Below are positions 28,130 through 36,240 of a DNA stretch of 64,000 nt, piece after piece (the stretch's first letter is position 1; each line of letters begins with the position of its first letter). This DNA comes from Aeromicrobium phoceense (GTDB taxonomy: Bacteria > Actinomycetota > Actinomycetes > Propionibacteriales > Nocardioidaceae), in the NCBI RefSeq assembly GCF_013868155.1, contig NZ_JACEOG010000001.1, positions 2,294,001-2,358,000 of the forward strand, in the 5' to 3' direction. The notes below the pieces were generated by a model. That model worked only from the letters and a program-made list of their open reading frames with translations. It ran no database searches and was not told the origin of the DNA. Position numbers and translations under genes: made by a program.

Positions 28130-28162
28130 AGCCCGTGTGATGCCTGGGATTGATGAGGTCCG

Positions 28163-30307
28163 TCACTCGCTGAGCAGGCCCAGGACGGTCGCCCTCGTGA
28201 CGGCGTCGCCACGACTCGACACCCCGAGCTTGCGGTAGATCGAGGCGATCTCGGAGTTCACCGTGTTGCGGGACACGAACAGCCGCTCACCGATCTGGGC
28301 GATGGTCAGGTGCGTCTGCAGGTACGGCAGCACGCGCAGCTCCGCCGGCGTCAACGGTGCGGTGACGGTGTCGCGACCCGGCTCGGGTCCGCCCTGCATC
28401 ATCTCGATGAACCCGTCGAACTCGCCACGCAGCACACCCAGGTCGGGGCGCTCCCGGAAGATGTCGTGGAGCTCGCGCACCAGGGCGCGAGCGCCCGCGT
28501 GGTCCCCCGTGGCCCAGAGCAGCTTCGCGGCCTCCAGGCGGCCCTTCACCGCGGGGAAGGGCCGGGCGTAGGTGCTCACCCCTCGCGCGGCGACCGCCGA
28601 CTCGAGGTCCCGGAGGGCGGACGCGGAGTCGCCGCGGCGCAGGTGCCCCCGCGCCGACGCGGCGTGGGCGAGCAGTGCCCAGGGATGCAGCGCCGACCGC
28701 ATCGCCGCGAGTGCCGCGAGACAGCCGCGCACGTCATCGGCCCCCTCGTCCCAGGCGCCGCGGTCCATCGCGATCCAGGCGAGGGTCGCCCGCGTGCCCA
28801 TGACGACGTCGTGGCGGCCCTCCTCCTGCGCTTCGAGCGCCGCCCGCTCGAGGCACTCCACGGCCTCGTCGGACTCGCCGAGCAGCAGGTGGGCCTCGCC
28901 GCGCAGCGCGAGTGCCACCGTGCGCCGGCCGCTCCATCGTTCGAAGCCCTGCACGGCGAGTCGGGCGTCCTTCAGGGCGCGGTCCGGGCCGTCGGGGCAC
29001 ATCGCCGAACGCAGGATCGCGACCTCCGGGGCCCGTTCGGCCTCGAGGGTCTGCCCTTCGAGGTGGGCCAGCCAGCGTTCGGCGGCGGCGGGACGTCCCG
29101 TCAGGGTCGCGACCCAGCCCTGGACGACGGCGAGACGCGGATGGGCGGCGATCTGCTCGTCCCCGAGCGCGGTGAGCCAGTGCTGGACGGTGGCGATCTC
29201 GCCCGCACCCAGCGATGCGGGTGCTGTCGATGCCACGAGCTCGGCGGTGCGGTCGTGCTCGTGAGTGGTCAGCAGGTGCTCCACGGCGACCTCGGGAGCT
29301 CCGGACTGCTCGAACCAGCCGGCCGCGCGACCGTGCAGGTCCCTGACGACCTCGGTGTCCTCGCGCTGCAGCTCGGCGACGAGGAACTGCTGGAAGAGCC
29401 GGTGATGGCGGTACCAGCTCCGGCCGGGCCCGACGGGCGTGACGAACAGGACGGTGGACTCGACCTCGCGCAGCCGCGCGGCCGAGTCCCGGCGCCCGAG
29501 AACGGCATCGCAGACGCCCCCGCCCAGGCGGTCGAGGATCGCGGACTGTCGCAGGAACTCGCGGAGCGCCGGAGTCAGCGGGGCCAGGACCTCGGCATCG
29601 AAGTAGTCCGCGATGGCCCGGTGGTCGCCGCGGACGGAGGAGGGAGAAGGCAGACCCCCGTGCGCGGCGAGGGCGATGCCCGCCGGCCACCCCTCGGTGG
29701 TGGTGACGAGACGCTCGGCCTCCTCCCGGTCGAGCTCGACGCCCGCGTGCGCGAAGAGGGCGCGTGCCTCCCGGGGGCCGAACGCCAACTGGCGGCTCGT
29801 GAGCTCCGCGGCGTCTCCGCCGGCCCGCAGCCGCGACAGGTGGGGCTGGGAGTGCCGGCTCGCCGTGACGACCTGCGAGCCCGAGGGCACCGCCGCGACC
29901 ACCATGCGCAGGACCTCCTGGCACGAGGGCGACCGCAGCACCTGGACGTCGTCGACGAAGAGCACGAAGGGTCGCCGGCAGGCGCTCATCGCCGCGGCGA
30001 GCCGGTGGGCCCCGACCACCCAGGCACCGGGGGCCGTGGTCGTCCGGGACGACTCGGGCGTGCGCACCGCATCGAAGAACGCGGTCGCCAGGACGCTCAG
30101 CAGCTGCTCCACGTCGTCGTCGGAGCGGTCGAGCCTCACGGTCGCGACGACGCGGCGCTCGGCTGCGGCCCACTGGGACAGCAGGATGGACTTGCCGTAG
30201 CCGGCCGGGGCGGTCACGCCGACGACCCGGTAGGACCCGGCACGCGCGGCCTCGATGATCGTGCTGCGGCTGACTCCCGCCCCGGACGCTGCCGGGTCTC
30301 CAGTCAT
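28163..30307 (-). CDS. LAL-type (MalT-like) LuxR transcriptional regulator, second copy
   Basis: This regulator has 714 residues, with Walker A APAGYGKS (33-40), Walker B RPFVLFVDDVQVL and the STAND arginine region. A helical repeat region is followed by a C-terminal LuxR HTH: LTPAELRVLPYLQTHLTIAQ, then SRNTVNSEIASIYRKLGVS. The recognition helix differs from the first LAL protein (NSEIASIY against RTHVRNIL). It is the last gene of a minus-strand operon, 2 bp after a 76-residue protein gene. The operon shares its upstream region with the plus-strand operon at 31022, which carries a TCGTCC-N5-GGATGA operator. It is a likely controller of the regulon described in the findings. Confidence 0.88.
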   Translation of the reverse strand: MTGDPAASGAGVSRSTIIEAARAGSYRVVGVTAPAGYGKSILLSQWAAAERRVVATVRLDRSDDDVEQLLSVLATAFFDAVRTPESSRTTTAPGAWVVGAHRLAAAMSACRRPFVLFVDDVQVLRSPSCQEVLRMVVAAVPSGSQVVTASRHSQPHLSRLRAGGDAAELTSRQLAFGPREARALFAHAGVELDREEAERLVTTTEGWPAGIALAAHGGLPSPSSVRGDHRAIADYFDAEVLAPLTPALREFLRQSAILDRLGGGVCDAVLGRRDSAARLREVESTVLFVTPVGPGRSWYRHHRLFQQFLVAELQREDTEVVRDLHGRAAGWFEQSGAPEVAVEHLLTTHEHDRTAELVASTAPASLGAGEIATVQHWLTALGDEQIAAHPRLAVVQGWVATLTGRPAAAERWLAHLEGQTLEAERAPEVAILRSAMCPDGPDRALKDARLAVQGFERWSGRRTVALALRGEAHLLLGESDEAVECLERAALEAQEEGRHDVVMGTRATLAWIAMDRGAWDEGADDVRGCLAALAAMRSALHPWALLAHAASARGHLRRGDSASALRDLESAVAARGVSTYARPFPAVKGRLEAAKLLWATGDHAGARALVRELHDIFRERPDLGVLRGEFDGFIEMMQGGPEPGRDTVTAPLTPAELRVLPYLQTHLTIAQIGERLFVSRNTVNSEIASIYRKLGVSSRGDAVTRATVLGLLSE

Positions 30308-30309
30308 GC

Positions 30310-30540
30310 TCAGAGACTAGCGGCGGGCGGTCCCACGACGAAGACGGACTCGATCCGCAGACCGTGCTCGTGCAGCGCTGCCAGCAGGGTTCCGAGGTCG
30401 GTGGTCGATTCAGCAAGGAGCGTCGTGTAGGTGCGGGTGCGTGTCTCGCACTCGGGCCCGAGCGCGTTCTGCAGGACGGGCCCGAGTCCTCCGTCGATCG
30501 TCAGCTCGAACTCCATGGCAGGCGTGTCGCGGTCGGTCAC
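30310..30540 (-). CDS. Small unknown protein, paralogue of the preceding 88-residue protein
   Basis: This 76-residue protein starts at GTG 30540, overlapping the stop of the upstream gene (GTGA), and ends 2 bp before the LAL regulator. The sequence begins with a short linker and then MEFELTIDGGLGPVLQNALG. It continues ETRTRTYTTLLAE, then DLGTLLAALHEHGLRIESVFVV. The order strand, helix, strand, helix (LxxLLxxLHxxGL), strand is compatible with a small ferredoxin-like or ACT-like fold. It aligns by eye with the upstream protein. I do not recognise a named family. Tight coupling to the LAL gene suggests a ligand-sensing or regulatory partner; this is inference. Confidence 0.75.
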   Translation of the reverse strand: MTDRDTPAMEFELTIDGGLGPVLQNALGPECETRTRTYTTLLAESTTDLGTLLAALHEHGLRIESVFVVGPPAASL

Positions 30541-30803
30541 GGCTGTTCTCCCTCCGTCTGGTCTTCGCCGGAGCCCTGCTCGGGGACGACGATCCGCCGC
30601 ACCTCGACGACCTCCAGCCCGTACGTGCGCAGGAGGGCGAGGAAGCCGTGCAGCTCGGCCTGGTCGCGGATGCTGGCCCGCACCGAGGTGCGCAGCTCGC
30701 GGGTGACGACCTGGATGTCCGTCAGCTCGAGCAGGACGTCGTCGGGAACGCTGCCCTCGATCCGGACCTCGAACACCTGCTTCTGCGGGCGTTCCTTCGT
30801 CAT
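30537..30803 (-). CDS. Small unknown protein, first gene of the LAL operon
   Basis: This 88-residue protein starts at ATG 30803 with GGAGG 7 nt upstream. Core features are VFEVRIEGSVPDDVLLELTD, then RELRTSVRASIRDQAELHGF and LRTYGLEVVEVRRIVVPE, followed by an acidic tail. It shares the pattern FEhxIxG...TRxhxTxh...hhxhLxxxGLxhhxh with the 76-residue protein encoded just downstream. The two are therefore a tandem pair of related small domains. Function unknown; see findings. The operon start lies 218 bp from the divergent DUF6325 operon. Confidence 0.78.
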   Translation of the reverse strand: MTKERPQKQVFEVRIEGSVPDDVLLELTDIQVVTRELRTSVRASIRDQAELHGFLALLRTYGLEVVEVRRIVVPEQGSGEDQTEGEQP

Positions 30804-30837
30804 GAGCCGACCTCCAGACCGGTGCTCTCCTGGATGC

Positions 30838-30883
30838 AGTGTGGCTCGTCTCACCACTGCTTCTCATCGTCACGACCAGATGA
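30838..30883 (-). promoter_or_regulatory. Possible promoter of the small-protein/LAL operon
   Basis: TCATC (30864-30868) and GATGA (30879-30883) form an inverted repeat with a 10-nt gap, longer than in the six canonical operators. On the minus strand CACACT (30843-30838) lies 20 nt beyond it. The distance from dyad centre to -10-like hexamer is about the same as in the canonical sites. This is a weak candidate. Confidence 0.3.
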
Positions 30884-30920
30884 GTTCGTGGCGGGCACGG
30901 CGCTGCGTGAGGGTCCCGGT

Positions 30921-30966
30921 TCGTCCCCGCAGGATGAGGCCCCGGTGGGGGCGCGGCTCCTACCGT
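30921..30966 (+). promoter_or_regulatory. LAL-type operator and promoter of the DUF6325 operon
   Basis: TCGTCCCCGCAGGATGA at 30921-30937 matches TCAYCC-N5-GGRTGA with one mismatch in the left half. TACCGT (30961-30966), a good TANNNT hexamer, follows after 23 nt. The predicted start is near 30973, giving a leader of about 49 nt. Confidence 0.6.
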
Positions 30967-31021
30967 GAGCGGGACGCGCACCACCGCGCGTCCTTCAGTC
31001 ACAAGGGAAGGCGGCATCGTC

Positions 31022-31459
31022 ATGGACGAGGTCGAATGGGGACCGGTCGGCTACCTGGTCGTGGAGTATCCCGGCGCGAAGATGACCGGTGAGGGCCTGC
31101 GCGAGCTGGTCGCGCTCACCGAACGCGGGACCGTCCGGGTCCTGGACCTGGCCTTCGTGATGAAGGCGGAGGACGGCACGATCAGCGCCTTGGCGATCGC
31201 CGACCTCGACGGTGACGGCGAGCTCGACCTGGCCATCTTCGAGGGAGCGTCCTCGGACCTGCTGGGCGAGGACGACCTCCGCGAGGCGGGCAACGTCCTC
31301 ACCCCGGGCAGCGCCGCCGCGGTGCTGCTCTACGAGAACCGCTGGGCCGCACCGTTCGTGAGTGCCCTGCGGCGCAGTGGTGCCGAACTGGTCGCGGCGG
31401 GGTTCATCCCGCTGGACGACCTCGCCGAGGCGCTGGACGCCGCCGAAGCAGCCAGCTGA
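31022..31459 (+). CDS. DUF6325-like small soluble protein
   Basis: This acidic protein of 145 residues starts at ATG 31022. It begins DEVEWGPVGYLVVEYPGAKM and contains VRVLDLAFVMKAEDGTISAL and ELVAAGFIPLDDLAEALDAA near the end. The alternation of strands and helices suggests a ferredoxin-like alpha/beta fold of the DUF6325/DUF1269 type, often found beside SHOCT proteins in actinobacteria. The function of the family is unknown. It is the first gene of a plus-strand operon with a SHOCT protein (38 bp downstream) and an ion channel. The LAL-type operator lies 85 bp upstream. Confidence 0.8.
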   Translation: MDEVEWGPVGYLVVEYPGAKMTGEGLRELVALTERGTVRVLDLAFVMKAEDGTISALAIADLDGDGELDLAIFEGASSDLLGEDDLREAGNVLTPGSAAAVLLYENRWAAPFVSALRRSGAELVAAGFIPLDDLAEALDAAEAAS

Positions 31460-31497
31460 GATCCACCGAACCCCACCCATCCGAACGGAGCAGGACC

Positions 31498-31770
31498 ATG
31501 CCAGGACTCATCAGGGGCGTCGCCCGAACGGCGGCCATCGCCGGGACGGCCACCGCCGTCTCGAACCGCGTGTCGCGCCGGCAGGCGTCGCGCTGGGCGG
31601 CAGGCGCCGCCCGCCTACGAGGCCGCCCTCCCTCCCCGCAAGCTGCTCCCGCCGCCCCCGCGGGAGATCCGATCGCCCTGCTGAGCGACCTGGGCCGTCT
31701 CCACGAGGCCGGCACGCTGACGGACGAGGAGTTCGCCGCACAGAAGGCACGGATCCTCGCTCAGATGTGA
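31498..31770 (+). CDS. SHOCT-domain small protein
   Basis: The protein has 90 residues. A basic, Ala/Arg-rich N-terminus (MPGLIRGVARTAAIAGTATA, then VSNRVSRRQASRWAAG) and a Pro/Ala linker lead to a C-terminal SHOCT motif at about residues 58-90: DPIALLSDLGRLHEAGTLTD, then EEFAAQKARIL. SHOCT is a short helical hairpin thought to mediate protein or membrane association. The N-terminal helix may lie at the membrane. ATG 31498 follows GGAGCAGG. It ends 3 bp before the ion channel gene. Confidence 0.85.
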   Translation: MPGLIRGVARTAAIAGTATAVSNRVSRRQASRWAAGAARLRGRPPSPQAAPAAPAGDPIALLSDLGRLHEAGTLTDEEFAAQKARILAQM

Positions 31771-31773
31771 GCC

Positions 31774-32319
31774 ATGATCCGCCCGCGGCCTGACCCCGCC
31801 CGACGCGAGGCCTGGGCCCTCGTCCGGCGCGCCACCGCGCGCGTCGTCGTGGCCGTGACGGTGCTCGTCACGGCCTACTACCTGGTGCCCGCCCAGGAGG
31901 CCGGGACCGATCTGCCGTGGTTCTTCGTCTCGCTGGGCGTCTTCGCCGGCGTGGTGGCGATCCAGGTGCCGATCATCGTGCGGTCCGACTTCCCGGTGAT
32001 CCGCGCCGTGGAGGCTCTGGCCCTGGCGATCCCGGTCTTCCTGCTGATCTTCGCGCGCGGGTACCTCTCGGCGTCGCTGGGCGACCCTGACGCGTTCAGC
32101 CAGCAGCTCGACCGCACCGATGCCCTCTACTTCACCGTCTCGACCTTCGTCACGGTCGGCTTCGGCGACATCGTGGCGCACTCCGAGGCGATGCGCATCG
32201 CGGTCACCGTGCAGATGATCCTCGACCTGGTGGTCCTCGGCGCCGTGGTGAGGATCTTCGCCTCGGCGGCTAAGCGGGGACTGTCGGCCCGGGACGAGCG
32301 GCCGGATCCTGCGGCCTGA
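31774..32319 (+). CDS. Potassium-type ion channel (two-TM pore domain)
   Basis: This membrane protein of 181 residues has about four hydrophobic segments. The pore region reads DALYFTVSTFVTVGFGDIVAH, in which TVGFGD is a K+ selectivity filter. The last segment (IAVTVQMILDLVVLGAVVRI) is the inner helix. Two N-terminal hydrophobic segments precede the pore module. No RCK/TrkA regulatory domain follows, so it is shorter than Kch-type channels. Its 3' end overlaps by 50 bp the 3' end of the convergent gene at 32270. Confidence 0.88.
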   Translation: MIRPRPDPARREAWALVRRATARVVVAVTVLVTAYYLVPAQEAGTDLPWFFVSLGVFAGVVAIQVPIIVRSDFPVIRAVEALALAIPVFLLIFARGYLSASLGDPDAFSQQLDRTDALYFTVSTFVTVGFGDIVAHSEAMRIAVTVQMILDLVVLGAVVRIFASAAKRGLSARDERPDPAA

Positions 32320-33553
32320 CCACGCGCCCGGCACCCGCCAGCACCTGCAGCACGGCCAGCAGCACGAGGGCCAGCGCGAGGGACCACCACCACCGCTCGG
32401 GTGAGATGTCGTTGCCCCAGGCGAGCACGACCACGGCGAGGCCGACGGCCACGATCCGCAGCCACGCGACGTTCTCCGTGACCCACCGCCAGCCGAGGCC
32501 GAGCCGCTCCCCCAGGACGGTGGCCCCGGCCTGCTCCAGGCCTCCACCGACCGCTCGGCGCACGGCGATCCCGGAGCGGGTCGTCCCGGCGAACCAGCCG
32601 GCGACCACCAGGGTCAGGCCGAGCAGCAGGACGACCTGGCGTCCCTGCTCGAGGTAGGCCAGCAGGGTCTCGTAGAACGCGGTGCTCGCCGGCCCGAACG
32701 ACGTCTCCGCGAGTGCGTCGGCGAACAGCTGCTTGCCGATGGCGAGCGCGATGGCCAGCACGAACGCGTTCACCGCGATGGCGACACCGACGGCGACGGT
32801 CATGCGCGGCCGGCGCCTGGCCAGGACGATGGCTCCGAGGTACAGGGCACCGACGACCGGCAGCGCCCAGCGCGCCACCGGGTCACTGAAGGCGTAGATC
32901 GTCCGCAGCTGCTGCACGCGAGGCGCCTCCATCAGCACGATCTGCCGGTCGGTCTCGGGGATCGGCGCGTTCTCGACGAAGGTGATCCCCCGGTCGACGA
33001 GTCGGGCTTTGACCTCGTCGATCACCTCGGAGACGTCCAGAACGACGTCGTCACCCTGCAACGACACCGCTCCCTCGTCGCGACCCTCGAGAATCCGCTG
33101 GAACGCCTGTTGCGCGCGGATGTTCAGGCGCAGCCAGATGTCCTCGAACGCGTCGGACGCCAGGAACGCCCGCACCTGCCGCTCGATGGCCCCGTTGACG
33201 GCGGCGGACAGGGGCGCGGCCAGAAGCTCGAGCCGCGGTGCCTCGTCAGCGAGGCCCGCGAAGGCCTGTTCGAGCAGGCTCTCGACGTCGACCTGGTCGG
33301 TGATGGCGGTCGTCACCCGGGTGGCGAGCACCTCCTGGACCTCGGGCGACTGGACGAGCGGGCCCACGGTCTCCACGTACCGTTCGCCGTCGTTGAGCGT
33401 GCGCTGGCCCCAGTAGGCGATCGCCGCGGGCGTGGTGAGCACTGCGGCCAGCACGAGGCACAGCACGGCGGCCACCGAGCGGCCGCGCGACGTGTCGTCG
33501 GGCCTTCGGGGATCGAGGGGCGCATGGGGTTCCTGCACGGTGTCCTGGGTCAT
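32270..33553 (-). CDS. Integral membrane protein of unknown function
   Basis: The protein has 427 residues from ATG 33553 (GGAAGGA upstream). One N-terminal transmembrane segment (AAVLCLVLAAVLTTPAAIAYWG) is followed by an extracytosolic domain of about 190 residues (LNDGERYVETVGPLVQSPEV and AVNGAIERQVRAFLASDAFE). Four to five further membrane segments come next, then a short Pro-rich tail. The single anchor, large helical loop and membrane bundle are common in uncharacterised actinobacterial membrane proteins. I cannot name a family. It overlaps the ion channel gene tail to tail. BrkB and AI-2E family genes follow upstream in the same direction. Confidence 0.78.
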   Translation of the reverse strand: MTQDTVQEPHAPLDPRRPDDTSRGRSVAAVLCLVLAAVLTTPAAIAYWGQRTLNDGERYVETVGPLVQSPEVQEVLATRVTTAITDQVDVESLLEQAFAGLADEAPRLELLAAPLSAAVNGAIERQVRAFLASDAFEDIWLRLNIRAQQAFQRILEGRDEGAVSLQGDDVVLDVSEVIDEVKARLVDRGITFVENAPIPETDRQIVLMEAPRVQQLRTIYAFSDPVARWALPVVGALYLGAIVLARRRPRMTVAVGVAIAVNAFVLAIALAIGKQLFADALAETSFGPASTAFYETLLAYLEQGRQVVLLLGLTLVVAGWFAGTTRSGIAVRRAVGGGLEQAGATVLGERLGLGWRWVTENVAWLRIVAVGLAVVVLAWGNDISPERWWWSLALALVLLAVLQVLAGAGRVVRPQDPAARPGPTVPA

Positions 33554-33605
33554 CGGGATCTTCCTTCCGCTCCAGCGAGTCTTGCGGTGTCCGCGGTGGC
33601 GGGCA

Positions 33606-34523
33606 TCATGCCTCCTGGGTGAGTCCGTGGTCACCGCGCAGCCAGATCCCGGCTCGGCCGCGGTCGCTCACCACCACTTGGCCGATCACCGCGGTCCCGA
33701 TGAAGACGAAGGCCACGATGTAGAGCCACGCCAGGTACGTGAACGCCATGCCGATCGGCCCGTACCGCTCGGCGCTGACGTCGAGGGCCCACGGCAGCCA
33801 CACGTCGGCGGCGGGCCGGACCACCATCATCACGACGCCGAAGACCACGGCTCCCGGGACCATCCACCGCGCGGCCACCCGCCCGGCCAGCAGCACCCAG
33901 GGCACGAAGACCGCGACGAGCACGTCGGTGGCCAGCGAGAGCGCCGCGGGCCACAGGAACCGCGGCGGGAACACCCCGGCGCGCTGGGTCAGGTTCTGCA
34001 CGACGACCACGGCCATGAGCAGAACCACGACCACGGCGAACCACCGCCAGGTCGAACGCAGGGTCATCCGCGGCCGGTCGACCTGCCAGACCACGGCGAA
34101 GGCGCGGGTCAGCGCACGCGACAGGCTGGTCGCCGAGACCAGGACGAGCAGTGCCCCGGCCACCCCGAAGGCCGCCTCGCTCGAGCCGCGCACGGCCTCG
34201 TCGATCAGCTCCTCGGACGATCCCGTCGCCCCGACGACGTCGGAGATCTGGTCGGAGCCGGCTCCCAGAAACGTCACCGCGACGATGAGCAGCGGCAGGA
34301 TCGAGCTGAAGAACTGCGCCGCGATCGTCATGGCCCGGTCGAAGATCTCCACACGCACGCACGCGCCGGCCACCCGCAGGAGCGTCCGCCCGATCCACGA
34401 CGAGAGGAACCAGTCCACCGGCCCCTTGGCCCACGCGGGCAGACGGGTGACGACCGCGTCGACGCGGCGCTCCAGCACGCCCGCGAGCGGCGACCCGTCC
34501 TCGTCAACCCCGTGGCTCATCAT
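33606..34523 (-). CDS. YihY/BrkB family membrane protein
   Basis: This membrane protein of 305 residues has six transmembrane segments, the usual BrkB layout. Typical stretches are RVEIFDRAMTIAAQFFSSIL, ALLVLVSATSLSRALTRAFA, VWQVDRPRMTLRSTWRWFAV and ERYGPIGMAFTYLAWLYIVA. The family was once annotated as RNase BN, which is wrong for BrkB-type proteins; the real function is unsettled, and transport is suspected. ATG 34523 lies 20 bp inside the end of the AI-2E family gene, so the two are cotranscribed. Confidence 0.9.
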   Translation of the reverse strand: MMSHGVDEDGSPLAGVLERRVDAVVTRLPAWAKGPVDWFLSSWIGRTLLRVAGACVRVEIFDRAMTIAAQFFSSILPLLIVAVTFLGAGSDQISDVVGATGSSEELIDEAVRGSSEAAFGVAGALLVLVSATSLSRALTRAFAVVWQVDRPRMTLRSTWRWFAVVVVLLMAVVVVQNLTQRAGVFPPRFLWPAALSLATDVLVAVFVPWVLLAGRVAARWMVPGAVVFGVVMMVVRPAADVWLPWALDVSAERYGPIGMAFTYLAWLYIVAFVFIGTAVIGQVVVSDRGRAGIWLRGDHGLTQEA

Positions 34524-35601
34524 CGCCGTCGTCCCGAGGAGACGGATGCCCCGAGATCAGCGGCAGCGCCCACGACAGCCGGGGATCGGCCTCGACCAGC
34601 AGGGCCTTCATCAGCAGGCTGAGCGGCACCGCCAGCAGCGCCCCGACCGGCCCCAGCAGCCAGGCCCAGAAGACGAGGGACAGGAAGGTCAGCGTCGGCG
34701 AAAGTCCGACGCTCTCCCCCACGATCCGCGGCTGGATGATCGACTGGATCACGAAGTTCACGACGCAATAGATGGCGATCACGGCGAGCATGAGGCCCGG
34801 CCCGTCCTCCAGCAGCGCGATGACCGCGGGCGGGACGAGGCCGATGACGAAGCCGATGTTCGGGATGAAGTTCGTGACGAAGGCCAGGACGGCCCACACG
34901 AACGCGCCGGGCACCCCGATGGCGTAGAGCGCGGCACCGTCGATGACGGCCACGATGAGCCCGAAGATCGCCGCCACGGCCATGTAGGTGCGCGTGCCGC
35001 GTGCGAAGTGCGCCAGCGCCTCGACGAGATCGCCGAAGCGCGACCCGAGGATCCTCAGGTTCTCCCGGGCGCCGTTGGTGTCGAACGCCATGAACAGCAG
35101 GACCGTGAAGAGGAAGAACACGTCGGTCAGGGCACCGAGCGCCCCGGCGAGAAGGGAGCCGACGAGTCCGACGAGCTGCGAGGGATCCAGCGCCTGCACG
35201 ACCTTGTCGATCTGCGCCTGGTCGACGCCGAGCTGCTCGAGGCCCGTGAGGGTCTCCTCGATGGTGGAGGTGATGTCGGCCGTGTACTTCGGGAGCAGGG
35301 CGGCCAGCTGCGCGACCGACACGATCAGCGCCAGCGTCATCAGGACGATCAGCAGGTAGGCCGACAGGAGCATCGTGAGCGAGACCGCCCACTCGGGCAG
35401 CCGGGTCTTCTCCAGGCGCCGGCGGATCGGGTGCACGGTGACCGTGAGCACCAACGCCAGGAAGACGGGTCCGATCAGGCCGGAGACGGCGTGCACGCCG
35501 CCGAGCACGATCGTGAGCGCAGCCATACCGACGACCAGCGTGAGGACGCCGGAGACGGTCCGGCCGGACACCCGGGAGCCCGGGTCGCCATCGATGCTCA
35601 T
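34504..35601 (-). CDS. AI-2E family transporter (TqsA/PerM-like)
   Basis: This membrane protein of 365 residues has about eight transmembrane segments. It shows the family stretches FLALVLTVTVHPIRRRLEKT near the N-terminus, ALLFMAFDTNGARENLRILG after the extracellular loop, and AVLAFVTNFIPNIGFVIGLV followed by SPTLTFLSLVFWAWLLGPVG at the C-terminal end. Family members export small molecules or act as Na+/H+ antiporters; the substrate here is open. It is the first gene of an operon with BrkB (20-bp overlap). The ATG is at 35601. Confidence 0.9.
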   Translation of the reverse strand: MSIDGDPGSRVSGRTVSGVLTLVVGMAALTIVLGGVHAVSGLIGPVFLALVLTVTVHPIRRRLEKTRLPEWAVSLTMLLSAYLLIVLMTLALIVSVAQLAALLPKYTADITSTIEETLTGLEQLGVDQAQIDKVVQALDPSQLVGLVGSLLAGALGALTDVFFLFTVLLFMAFDTNGARENLRILGSRFGDLVEALAHFARGTRTYMAVAAIFGLIVAVIDGAALYAIGVPGAFVWAVLAFVTNFIPNIGFVIGLVPPAVIALLEDGPGLMLAVIAIYCVVNFVIQSIIQPRIVGESVGLSPTLTFLSLVFWAWLLGPVGALLAVPLSLLMKALLVEADPRLSWALPLISGHPSPRDDGDDEPRG

Positions 35602-35635
35602 GCGGGCCTCCGTGCGGTCGTGGTTCTGCCGTCCC

Positions 35636-36073
35636 TCACATCAGGCCGCGGGAGGAGTCGTTCCGTGGCCCGAACTCGGTCCCCCGGTCCACGAGCGCCC
35701 AGATGATGCACACGTCGATCGCGATCACGAGGAGCGACCAGATCGGGTAGTACGGGATGAACGCGAAGTTCACGATCATGCTGACCGCCGCCAGGGCGAT
35801 GCCGACCCCGCGGGCCCAGCCCTTCCCGGAGAAGATCCCGAATCCGGCGAGGACGATGATCACGCCGGCGACGAGGTGGATCCAGCCCCATGTCGACGCG
35901 TCGATCTCGAGGAGGTAGTCCGGCGCCTTGACGTAGAACTCGCTCTTCGCGATGGCCACGACTCCCATGTAGACGTGGAAGATGCCCATGATGATCATCA
36001 TCACCGCGGCGAATGCGATGAGGCCGAAGGCTGCTCCCCCGGAGCTGCGTGGGGTCGTGCGCGCTGTGGTCAT
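35636..36073 (-). CDS. DUF7144-type four-helix membrane protein, copy A
   Basis: This membrane protein has 145 residues and four transmembrane segments. Visible motifs are VMMIIMGIFHVYMGVVAIAK, DASTWGWIHLVAGVIIVLAG, KGWARGVGIALAAVSMIVNF and PYYPIWSLLVIAIDVCIIWA. It is clearly paralogous to the divergent gene at 36241 (same spacing of FH/LHxxxGxxA, TxWGWxHLxxG, WAR and YPxWS). The last residues RNDSSRGLM form a short cytosolic tail. Function unknown. It ends 34 bp before the AI-2E family gene starts, so readthrough into that operon is possible. Confidence 0.85.
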   Translation of the reverse strand: MTTARTTPRSSGGAAFGLIAFAAVMMIIMGIFHVYMGVVAIAKSEFYVKAPDYLLEIDASTWGWIHLVAGVIIVLAGFGIFSGKGWARGVGIALAAVSMIVNFAFIPYYPIWSLLVIAIDVCIIWALVDRGTEFGPRNDSSRGLM

Positions 36074-36165
36074 GTCGCTGCGTCCTTGTCACGTCGGTGG
36101 CGACCTTTCGGCCGGGGCCGTGTGGTCCTTCCTGACATGCAAGCGCCCATGGGCCGGTGAGCGGA

Positions 36166-36211
36166 TCATCCGTGAGGGGTGAGGCAGGCGGCTCGCGGAG
36201 GCTCCAAGACT
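36166..36211 (+). promoter_or_regulatory. LAL-type operator and promoter upstream of the second DUF7144 gene
   Basis: TCATCCGTGAGGGGTGA (36166-36182) is an exact TCAYCC-N5-GGRTGA palindrome. AAGACT (36206-36211) follows after 23 nt, placing the start near 36218, 23 nt before ATG 36241. No -10-like hexamer with this spacing is seen toward the divergent gene. Confidence 0.62.
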
Positions 36212-36240
36212 GGAGGAAGCCTCACCAGAAAGGCACCATC

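Noticed and set aside
28112..28141. ATCACACG/CGTGTGAT inverted repeat read as a simple terminator of the second LAL gene
   Set aside because: No U-tract and a 14-nt loop. The inner TCACAC-N5-GTATGA palindrome and TAGCGT at the canonical distance fit an operator better, though dual use is possible.
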